From: VRUE01 sp963702955 | GTDB lineage: Bacteria > Actinomycetota > Thermoleophilia > Solirubrobacterales > 70-9 | NCBI GenBank assembly: GCA_963702955.1 | Contig: OY969774.1 | Coordinates: 1,364,001-1,428,000, forward strand | Direction of reading: 5' to 3' | Length of the DNA stretch: 64,000 nt | Shown here: positions 57,294 through 64,000 of the stretch, in pieces | Position numbering within the stretch: the first letter of the stretch is position 1 | Layout of the letters: each line of letters starts with the position of its first letter | Translations under genes and position numbers: made by a program | Notes under the pieces: generated by a model | Databases searched by the model: none | Told to the model about the DNA's origin: nothing | What the model saw: only the letters and a program-made list of their open reading frames with translations

Positions 57294-58700
57294 CTAGCCG
57301 ACGCCGACGCCGTGGACCTGGAAGCGGCCGACGTCGGCCCCCGGGCTCGCCGTCTCGGCGATCCGCGCTTCCAGCGCCAGCTCTTTCTCGAAGTCGGCCT
57401 CCTCGCCGTGGCGAAAGGAGACGTCCTTGCCCTCGAGCAGCTCGACGAAGACCTCGACGAAGCGCGCGTCGAGCTGTTTGCCGGCGACCCGCCGCAGCTC
57501 CTGGATCGCCTCGTAGCTGGAGACCGGCGAGCGGTAGGAGTCGCGCGCGGTCATCACGTCGTAGGTGTCGGCGACGGAGATGATCCGCGCCAGCTCGGGG
57601 ATCGCGTCCCCTTCGAGGCCGCGCGGATAGCCCTTGCCGTCGACTCGCTCGTGGTGGGCGAGGATGATCTCGGCGACCGGCCCGTAGCCGTCCAGCGAGG
57701 AGACCACCCGCGCGCCCTGCTGCGGATGGCGGCGGATCAGCATCCAGTCTTCGTCGGTCAGCGGCACGTTCGCCTTGAGGATCCGGTCGGGGAGGATGAA
57801 CTTGCCGATGTCGTGCAGCAGCGCGGCAATGTGGACCAGCTCCTCCTCGCGGCGCGAGTAGCCGGCGCGCTGCGCGATCGCCCGCGAGTAGCGGGCCACC
57901 GCGGCGCTGTGGCGGGCGGTCATCTGGTCCCGCAGATCGAGCGTGCGCAGCATCGCGCTCAACATCCCGACCTGGAAGCTGGCGAGCTGCTTGGTGCGGG
58001 CCTCGAGCTCCTCGGCCCGCTGCTGAGACAGCAGCAGGGCGCCGAGCAGGTACTGGAAGGTGATCAGCACGATGCCGAACAGGGCGACCCCGGCGATGCC
58101 GATCTGGTGGTAGATGAAGGCGACGCCGACTGCCATCAGCGCCGCCGCCAGCTCGGAGGGCAGCACCGGAACCAGGACGTAGCGAACCTTGGGGAAGAAG
58201 GCGCTGCGCTCCAAATAGCATTTGTAGAGGCCGATCATCGTGAAGTTGATCGCCAGCGCCAGCAGGAAGGTCGCGAAGACGAGCGTGTAGAAGGAGGGGT
58301 CCGCCGCCGTGATCCCGAACCCGCTGGTCGTCTCGTGGAAGGCGATGCCGCCGATCAGCGGGAAGGTGGCGTAGGTGAGGACGTTGTTGAGCAGGTAGTG
58401 CGGCGCGTCGCGCCAGCGCGCCCAGCCGACCAGGATCGTCAGGACCCCGATCACCGCGGCCGGCGCGCCGCCGAGCAGGACCATCGCCAGGACGAGGGCG
58501 AGGAAGCTGCCGGAGGTCTTCAGGCGGGAGGCGGTTTCGATCGCGGTCAGGTCGCTGAAGACCGAGAAGCCGAGCAGGATCCCGAACAGCGGCAGGTTCC
58601 AGTCGGCGGTGCTGCCCCGCAGGATGGCGGCGACGGCGACGGCGGCGAGCAGCACCACCTGCAAGAAGACGATCAGCCGTGTCGGTCTCGTTGCTGGCAT
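57294..58700 (-). CDS. Membrane HD-GYP phosphodiesterase
   Basis: 468 residues from ATG at 58700; the open frame extends 49 codons further but is Arg/Pro-rich and unlikely. About seven hydrophobic spans (residues 8-235) form a sensor. A short helix (QQRAEELEARTKQLASFQ) then leads to the HD-GYP domain: LLHDIGKFILPDRILK, HPQQGARVV and LAHHERVDGKGYPRGLEGDA. All HHExxDGxGYP residues are intact, so it should cleave cyclic di-GMP, unlike the GAF protein at 18612, which has Ala in place of the first His. Confidence 0.92.
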   Translation of the reverse strand: MPATRPTRLIVFLQVVLLAAVAVAAILRGSTADWNLPLFGILLGFSVFSDLTAIETASRLKTSGSFLALVLAMVLLGGAPAAVIGVLTILVGWARWRDAPHYLLNNVLTYATFPLIGGIAFHETTSGFGITAADPSFYTLVFATFLLALAINFTMIGLYKCYLERSAFFPKVRYVLVPVLPSELAAALMAVGVAFIYHQIGIAGVALFGIVLITFQYLLGALLLSQQRAEELEARTKQLASFQVGMLSAMLRTLDLRDQMTARHSAAVARYSRAIAQRAGYSRREEELVHIAALLHDIGKFILPDRILKANVPLTDEDWMLIRRHPQQGARVVSSLDGYGPVAEIILAHHERVDGKGYPRGLEGDAIPELARIISVADTYDVMTARDSYRSPVSSYEAIQELRRVAGKQLDARFVEVFVELLEGKDVSFRHGEEADFEKELALEARIAETASPGADVGRFQVHGVGVG

Positions 58701-58909
58701 GGTGTCGCGCGATCGTGCCCGCGCCCGCGCCGGGGGGCCAGGGAGAGTTCCGTGCGGAAGCGCGGTTCCCTGCGCCTGAAGACGACCGGGCACTTTGCGA
58801 TATCGCGTTGCACGAACCAAGGTAGACGGTCGAGGCATCCGCAACAAGGCGTCTAATCCAATTGACCAGGAGCTTGCAAATTGCGCAAAAGCAGGCGGAA
58901 TCGACCTTT

Positions 58910-58945
58910 AAAAAGCGAAAGACGCCCCGAAGGGCGCCTTTTCGC
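58910..58945 (-). terminator. Strong intrinsic terminator on the minus strand
   Basis: Minus-strand stem GCGAAAAGGCGCCC / GGGCGTCTTTCGC with TTCG loop is followed directly by TTTTT. It points toward the HD-GYP gene although no recognised gene precedes it. The stretch 58701-59166 otherwise holds only promoters and the possible small transcript described in the findings. Confidence 0.85.
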
Positions 58946-59166
58946 GCAAACAGAAACTTGCAATAGCGTTTCCGCTTCGTCTAAGTCTTAGTGGCGCCAG
59001 CCCATAGCTCTTTCCTTTCCGTTGAAGCCCGAGAACTCATGCACTGCTGTTCAGAACTTGGTTGTTTTGTAGCACAGCTCGGCGGAAAGTTGTGCATCTG
59101 CAGGAAATCTTGTGCAGAACTACCTAGAACTTCCGGCCGGTAACTACGCAGAAGTCGCACTCTCGA

Positions 59167-60468
59167 ATGCCCCGCACAGCGCTGATCGACCCACTTCGCA
59201 AACCCGCCTTCAGGCGGCTCGCGATCTCCTACGCGGTCAACGAGCTGGGCGACTGGATGGGGATGGTCGCCCTCTCGGTGCTGGTCTTCGACCGCACCGG
59301 CAGCGCCCTGGCGACCGCCGGGCTCTTCGTCGGGACCAGATTCGTCCCCGCGGTCCTGGCGCCGGTCCTCGTCGCCCGGGCCGAGCAGCCGCCGCCGCGC
59401 CTGGTGCTGCCGGCCCTCTACGCGGGTGAGGCCGCGGCGTTCGCCGCCCTGGCGCTGCTCGCCGCGCACTTCTCGCTCGCCGCGGTGCTCGCGATCGGTG
59501 CGATCGACGGTGCGCTGGCGCTGACCGGGCGCAGCCTGACCCGCGCGGTCACGGTCGCGATGTTGGCCTCGGCGGACGAGCTGCGGTCCGGCAACGCGAT
59601 CCTCAACGTCGCCTTCACCGGCGGCGCTGCCGTCGGCCCCGCCCTCGCCGGCCTCGTCGTCGCCGGTTTCGGCGTGCAGAGCGCGCTCCTGCTCGACGCG
59701 GCCTCTTTCTACGCGATCGCCTGGATCCTGCTGACCGCCGGCCGGCTGCCGCGGGCGGCGCCGGACCCCGGGCGCGTGCGCGAGCGCCTGCGCGCCGGGC
59801 TCGCCTACATCCGCCGCACGGCGCGGCTGCGCCGGCTGCTGGTCGCCGAGGGGCTCGCCTTCGTCTTCTTCGCCGCCGTCCTGCCGGTCGAGGTGATCTA
59901 CGCCAAGGAAACCCTCGGCACCGGCGACGCCGGCTACGGCCTGCTGCTGGCGAGCTGGGGCGTCGGGATGGTGCTCGGCAGCGTCGTCTTCGCGACGATC
60001 AGGCGGGCGGCGCTGCCCCTTCTGCTGTTCTTCAGCACCCTCACCGTCGGCGTCGGCTACCTAGGCATGGCGGTCGCCCCGGGGCTCGCGGTGGCCTGCG
60101 GCGCCGCCGCCGTCGGCGGCGCCGGGAACGGCGTGCAGTGGGTGGCGGCGGTCAGCGCGATCCAGGAGCTGACCGCCGCGAGCATGCAGGCGCGGGTGAT
60201 GAGCGTGCTCGAATCGACCGGGGCGGCGCTGCCTGGGGTCGGCTTCCTGCTCGGCGGCGCGATCGCGACCCAGTGGACGCCGCGCGCGACTTTCCTCTTC
60301 GCCGCGGGCGGGATCTTCGCCCTCGTCGCGATCTTCGCCCTGCTGCTGGGCAGGAAATGGGACGCCGACGGCGCAGAAGTAGCCCCAGGGGAGGTTGACG
60401 CCGCCGACGAGATTATGGTGGAGTTAATTCCCGCAGAGGTTCTGTCCAGTCCAAATAGGAGGCCCTGA
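59167..60468 (+). CDS. MFS transporter, enterobactin-exporter-like group
   Basis: 433 residues, twelve hydrophobic spans, MFS_3 type. The N-terminus PLRKPAFRRLAISYAVNELG then DWMGMVALSVLVFDRTGSAL is the standard first helix region. NAILNVAFTGGAAVGPALAG and LLASWGVGMVLGSVV are also typical. The 30-residue acidic C-terminal tail is cytoplasmic. Substrate unknown. It is one base upstream of the peptide-binding protein gene, so it may belong to the same unit. Confidence 0.87.
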   Translation: MPRTALIDPLRKPAFRRLAISYAVNELGDWMGMVALSVLVFDRTGSALATAGLFVGTRFVPAVLAPVLVARAEQPPPRLVLPALYAGEAAAFAALALLAAHFSLAAVLAIGAIDGALALTGRSLTRAVTVAMLASADELRSGNAILNVAFTGGAAVGPALAGLVVAGFGVQSALLLDAASFYAIAWILLTAGRLPRAAPDPGRVRERLRAGLAYIRRTARLRRLLVAEGLAFVFFAAVLPVEVIYAKETLGTGDAGYGLLLASWGVGMVLGSVVFATIRRAALPLLLFFSTLTVGVGYLGMAVAPGLAVACGAAAVGGAGNGVQWVAAVSAIQELTAASMQARVMSVLESTGAALPGVGFLLGGAIATQWTPRATFLFAAGGIFALVAIFALLLGRKWDADGAEVAPGEVDAADEIMVELIPAEVLSSPNRRP

Positions 60469-60469
60469 C

Positions 60470-62101
60470 GTGAAGAAGCTCGGCGCAATGGCGGCGGCTA
60501 TCGGCTTCATGGCGATCGCGCTGGGTCTCTCCTCCTGCGGCAGCTCCGGCTCCGAAGGCAAGGAAGGCGGCACCCTGAAGGTCACCTACGCCTCCTCCCC
60601 CGAATACCTCGATCCGGCCCTCTCCTTCGACCAGGAAGGCTGGACGGCGATGTACGACACCTACATCCCGCCGCTGACCTATGCCCACGCGAGCGGCAAG
60701 GCCGGCACCGAAGTCGTTCCCGCGCTTGCCGAGGCGCTGCCGAAGATCAGCAACGGCGGCAAGACCTACACGCTGACGCTCCGCCAGGGCCTCAAGTACT
60801 CCGACGGCACTCCGGTCAGGGCCTCCGACGTCAAACGGGCCATCGAACGCACGATCGAGCTCAACTCCTTTGGAGCCAGCCTGTACACCTCGATCGTCGG
60901 AGCGACGAAGTTCCAGGAAACGAAGTCCGGCGGGATCCCGGGGATCGAGACCGACGACAAGACCGGCAGGATCGCGATCGACCTGACCGCGCCCAGCGGC
61001 AGCTTCACCAACGACCTCGGGCTGATGTTCGCCGCTCCGGTGCCTCCGGACACGCCCGCGAAGAACCTCACGGCGAACCCTCCTCCGGCGACCGGGCCCT
61101 ACGTGATCGTCAAGTCCGAACCGGGCCGGGGCTGGTCCTACGCCCGCAACCCGCAGTGGGCGAAGAACAACGCCAAGCTGGTCCCGAGCGTCCCCGGCGG
61201 CCACGTCGACAAGATCGACGTCAAGATCGTCCGCAACCCCTCCACCCAGGTCAACGAAATCGAACGGGGCAAGTCCGACTGGATGCAGACGACGCTCCCC
61301 GCCAACGTCTACAGCCAGGTGAAGAGCAAGTTCGAAGGGACGCAGTTCCGGGTCGAGCCGTCGCTCCTCAACTACTTCTTCTGGATGAACACGACGAGGC
61401 CGCCGTTCGACGACCTGAAGGTACGACAGGCGGTCAACTACGCGGTCAACGGCGAAGCCCTGGAACGGATCTACGCCGGCTCGCTGCAGGCAGGTCAGCA
61501 GGTTCTGCCGCCGGGGATGCCGGGCTACAAGGAGTTCGAACTGTATCCGTACGACCTCGCGAAGGCGAAGAAGCTGATCGCCGAAGCGAACCCCGGCGAC
61601 CGCAACATCACGGTCTGGACCGATGACGAAAGCCCGAACAACGAAGCCGGCGCCTACTACGAAAGCGTGCTGAACAAGCTCGGCTTCCACGCGAAGCTGA
61701 AGGAAGTCAACGCCGAAGACTATTTCACGCTGATCGGCAACAGGTCAACGCCCGACCTCGACACCGGCTGGGCCGACTGGCTCCCGGAATTCCCGAACCC
61801 GAACGCCTTCTTCCAGCCGCTGTTCTCCGGCGAAAGCATCCAGCCGACCGGCAATACCAACCTTGCCGAAATCGACGATCCGGCGCTGAACGCGAAGATC
61901 AAGAAGCTCGGCGAACAGCCGCTCGGGCCCGAACAGGAAGCCGAATACGCGCAGCTCGATCGGGAAGTCATGGAACAGGCGCCGCTGGCGCCCTACGGGA
62001 CGCGCACGCTCTCGACCTTCGTCTCCAGCGCGATCGATCTCGAAAAGGTCGTCTTCAACCCGACCTTCGGGCAGGATCTGACCAGCTTCCAGTTCAAGTA
62101 G
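60470..62101 (+). CDS. Peptide/nickel ABC transporter substrate-binding lipoprotein
   Basis: 543 residues, GTG start with TAGGAGG upstream. Lipobox LSSC at about residue 23 anchors it to the membrane. SBP_bac_5 landmarks: GGTLKVTYASSPEYLDPALS, YTLTLRQGLKYSDGTPVRAS, NYFFWMNTTRPPFDDLKVRQ and AVNYAVNGEALERIY. It binds oligopeptides or a similar ligand outside the cell and delivers it to the two permeases that follow. Confidence 0.95.
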   Translation: MKKLGAMAAAIGFMAIALGLSSCGSSGSEGKEGGTLKVTYASSPEYLDPALSFDQEGWTAMYDTYIPPLTYAHASGKAGTEVVPALAEALPKISNGGKTYTLTLRQGLKYSDGTPVRASDVKRAIERTIELNSFGASLYTSIVGATKFQETKSGGIPGIETDDKTGRIAIDLTAPSGSFTNDLGLMFAAPVPPDTPAKNLTANPPPATGPYVIVKSEPGRGWSYARNPQWAKNNAKLVPSVPGGHVDKIDVKIVRNPSTQVNEIERGKSDWMQTTLPANVYSQVKSKFEGTQFRVEPSLLNYFFWMNTTRPPFDDLKVRQAVNYAVNGEALERIYAGSLQAGQQVLPPGMPGYKEFELYPYDLAKAKKLIAEANPGDRNITVWTDDESPNNEAGAYYESVLNKLGFHAKLKEVNAEDYFTLIGNRSTPDLDTGWADWLPEFPNPNAFFQPLFSGESIQPTGNTNLAEIDDPALNAKIKKLGEQPLGPEQEAEYAQLDREVMEQAPLAPYGTRTLSTFVSSAIDLEKVVFNPTFGQDLTSFQFK

Positions 62102-62137
62102 CCGGGGAGCCGCCGCGGCCGAGATCACAATAGGCCG

Positions 62138-63154
62138 GTGGCGGCCGAGTCCTCACCCTGGCGACTGGCGCTGAGGCGGTTGCGCCGCAACCGCGTGGCC
62201 ATCGCCTTCCTCGCGCTGTTCGTCCTGATCGCCGCCTTCGTCCTCGCCGCACCGCTGTGGGCGGAAGATGTCGCCCACACCGGCCCCAACGCGACGCACA
62301 CGCTGGAAAAGATCGAAGTCGGCGGCGAAAAGCGCGACGTCGTCAACCCCGAAGGCCAGCCGATCGGACCGGTCTGGCTCGGCGCCGACGGGCGGTTCTT
62401 CCTCGGCGCCGACGGGCGGCTCGGCCGCGACGAGATGGTGCGGCTGATGTACGGCGGGCGCACCTCGCTCCTGATCGGCTTCGCCTCGGCGCTGATCACG
62501 ACCCTGCTAGCCGTTTCCCTCGCCCTCCTGGCCGGCTACCGCCGCGGCTGGGTCGACACCCTGATCTCGCGGACGCTGGACGTGGTCTGGGCCTTCCCGG
62601 TTCTGCTGCTGGCGATCGCCCTCGGCGTCGCCCTCGCCGTCGGCGGCCTGAAGGTCGGCCCGCTCGAGATCTCCGGCGGCTCGCTCTGGATTCCGATCCT
62701 GATCATCGGCTTCGTGATGACGCCCTACATGGCGCGGCCGCTCCGCGGCGAGGTGCTCTCGCTGCGGGAGAAGGAGTTCGTCGAGGCGGCGGTCGCCCAG
62801 GGGGCGGGACCGCTGCGGGTGATGCTCGGCGAGATCCTGCCCAACCTGCAGTCGACGATCATCGTCTTCTTCACCCTCAACATCGCCAACAACATGCTGC
62901 TCGAGGCGGGCCTCTCGTTCCTCGGCGTCGGGGTGCAGCCGCCCAACGCCTCCTGGGGGTCGATGATCGCGACCGGCTTCGAACTGATCTCCACCGCGCC
63001 GCTGCTGACGATCGTCCCGGGCTCGATGATCCTGCTCACGGTCCTCTCGCTGAACGTCTTCGGCGACGGCCTGCGCGACGCGCTCGACCCGAAGTCGAAG
63101 CTGCGCCTGGAGGCGCACGCGGGCGTCGCCGAGCCGGAGGGCACGGCCGTCTGA
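62138..63154 (+). CDS. Peptide ABC transporter permease (DppC/OppC type)
   Basis: 338 residues, GTG start. N-terminal RLRRNRVAIAFLALFVLIAA is the OppC_N segment. A periplasmic loop of about 60 residues (GPNATHTLEKIEVGGEKRDV onward) carries a twice-occurring LGADGRFF/LGADGRLG. The ATPase-contact loop is EFVEAAVAQGAGPLRVMLGE then ILPN. GLSFLGVGVQPPNASWGSMI is typical. The stop overlaps the next start (TGATG). Confidence 0.95.
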   Translation: MAAESSPWRLALRRLRRNRVAIAFLALFVLIAAFVLAAPLWAEDVAHTGPNATHTLEKIEVGGEKRDVVNPEGQPIGPVWLGADGRFFLGADGRLGRDEMVRLMYGGRTSLLIGFASALITTLLAVSLALLAGYRRGWVDTLISRTLDVVWAFPVLLLAIALGVALAVGGLKVGPLEISGGSLWIPILIIGFVMTPYMARPLRGEVLSLREKEFVEAAVAQGAGPLRVMLGEILPNLQSTIIVFFTLNIANNMLLEAGLSFLGVGVQPPNASWGSMIATGFELISTAPLLTIVPGSMILLTVLSLNVFGDGLRDALDPKSKLRLEAHAGVAEPEGTAV

Positions 63155-64000
63155 TGGCCCGCTTCGCGCTGCGGCGCCTGCTGGGCATGGCGGCGGTGCT
63201 GTTCGCGGTCTCGGTGCTGACCTTCCTGATCTTCAACGTGATCCCCAACTCCGACCCGGCGGTGCGGCTGGCGGGGCGCAACCCGACTCCCCAGCTGGTC
63301 GCCGGCATCACCGAGGAATGGGGCTTCGACAAGTCGCTGCCGCAGCAGTACCTGACGATGATGGGGAAGATCTTCGGCGGCAGCGCGATCTCCTACACGA
63401 CGCGCGAAAACGTTGACGAACGGATCGTCGAAGGGATCCCCGCCACCTTCTCGCTCTGCCTCGGCGCCGCCGTCATCTGGATGTTCTTCGGGATCCTCTT
63501 CGGCTACCTCTCCGCGGTGCGGGCCGGAGGCATGCTCGACCGGGTGTTGACGATCGTCGCCGTCGCCGGGATCTCGATGCCGGTCTTCTGGCTGGCGGCG
63601 ATCCTGCTCAACTACCTGAGCTACAAGACCCAGCTCTTCCCCTCCGGGGAATACGTCGAATTCACGGCCGACCCGCTCGAATGGGCCTACCACCTGATCC
63701 TCCCCTGGACCACGCTGGCGATCCTCTACGTCGGCTTCTACAGCCGCGTCCTGCGCGCCAACATGCTCGACGCGATGAACGAGGACTACGTCCGCACCGC
63801 GCGGGCGAAGGGGCTGAGCGAGCGCCGGGTGATGACGCGCCACGTGCTGCGCAACTCGCTGATCCCGATCGTCACCCTTTTCGGCCTCGACGTCGGCGCG
63901 CTGCTCGGTGGCGCAATCCTGATCGAAGCGATCTTCAGCCTCAACGGCGTCGGCCAGTACGCCTACGAATCGCTGCGCAACTTCGACCTGCCGCCGATCA
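63154..64000 (+). CDS. Peptide ABC transporter permease (DppB/OppB type), cut by window edge
   Basis: 282 residues visible. MARFALRRLLGMAAVLFAVS, VLTFLIFNVIPNSDPAVRLA and the contact loop DYVRTARAKGLSERRVMTRH then VLRNSLIPIVTLFG are standard for DppB. The C-terminal helix after FSLNGVGQYAYESL lies outside. The gene order binding protein-dppC-dppB is inverted relative to the common dppABC order. ATPase genes are expected just beyond the window. Confidence 0.94.
   Translation, partial: MARFALRRLLGMAAVLFAVSVLTFLIFNVIPNSDPAVRLAGRNPTPQLVAGITEEWGFDKSLPQQYLTMMGKIFGGSAISYTTRENVDERIVEGIPATFSLCLGAAVIWMFFGILFGYLSAVRAGGMLDRVLTIVAVAGISMPVFWLAAILLNYLSYKTQLFPSGEYVEFTADPLEWAYHLILPWTTLAILYVGFYSRVLRANMLDAMNEDYVRTARAKGLSERRVMTRHVLRNSLIPIVTLFGLDVGALLGGAILIEAIFSLNGVGQYAYESLRNFDLPPI

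Noticed and set aside
54966..58856. A very long open frame on the plus strand (about 1296 codons)
   Set aside because: It is antisense to gntR, the TIMP-like gene, the alcohol dehydrogenase and the HD-GYP gene. GC-rich codon bias keeps opposite frames open; no domain pattern is seen.
1..64000. CRISPR arrays, rRNA genes, retrons or large biosynthetic clusters
   Set aside because: I looked for regularly spaced repeats, rRNA signatures, reverse transcriptase motifs and NRPS/PKS motifs and found none.

Overview
The window is very GC-rich and densely coded, with many ATGA, GTGA and TGATG start/stop overlaps and frequent GTG and TTG starts. Gene families such as paired YrbE/MlaE permeases, an SdhA-SdhB-SdhE complex and HD-GYP proteins suggest an Actinomycetota chromosome. 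A deep lineage such as Thermoleophilia/Solirubrobacterales is my inference and is not proven by a marker gene. The large Alu-containing SRP RNA at 39983-40253 is compatible with a deep branch.

Layout. 1-2.9 kb: lon (cut by the window edge), hsp20, a small Cys-rich protein, a fatty acid hydroxylase and a small DNA-binding protein. 3-13.5 kb: central metabolism, with malate and isocitrate dehydrogenases, an AidB-like acyl-CoA dehydrogenase, two peptidases and a non-classical succinate dehydrogenase operon (sdhA-sdhB-sdhE). 13.5-21 kb: a CPA1 antiporter, VapBC, lysC-asd, an HD-GYP protein, a stand-alone winged-helix regulator and an HTH/nucleotidyltransferase pair. 21-28 kb: a phosphate-related block with a secreted-type phosphoesterase, two zinc-ribbon proteins and pstCAB divergent from pstS. 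TTCACAA/TAACAAC-type repeats precede several of these genes. 28-41.5 kb: a formylglycine-generating enzyme, MerR, GGDEF, a hybrid kinase, recR-ybaB-dnaX, a GT-C-type membrane protein, acetolactate decarboxylase, an ABC-2 exporter, the SRP RNA and a CPA2 antiporter.

41.5-51.0 kb is an integrated mobile element. It is inserted at an intact tRNA-Val(CAC) gene and bounded by a 43-bp direct repeat (one mismatch) of the tRNA 3' half. It carries a tyrosine integrase, an excisionase-like gene, an Xre regulator, a DUF433/PIN-like toxin-antitoxin pair, a DUF5677-like protein, a lipoprotein, a frameshifted DUF2510 membrane protein, a terminase-small-subunit-like protein and an IS1380-family insertion. 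An 11-bp motif, AATTGAC(T/C)ACC, recurs eleven times in its non-coding DNA and gene-start regions, like the stoperator arrays of temperate mycobacteriophages. This is the strongest unexplained signal in the window.

51-64 kb returns to the chromosome. It opens with a probable modification-dependent restriction enzyme beside attR, then arfB, a pterin dehydratase, gntR-yrbE-yrbE, a TIMP-like secreted protein, a zinc alcohol dehydrogenase, a membrane HD-GYP protein, an MFS transporter and the start of a peptide ABC transporter operon cut by the window edge.
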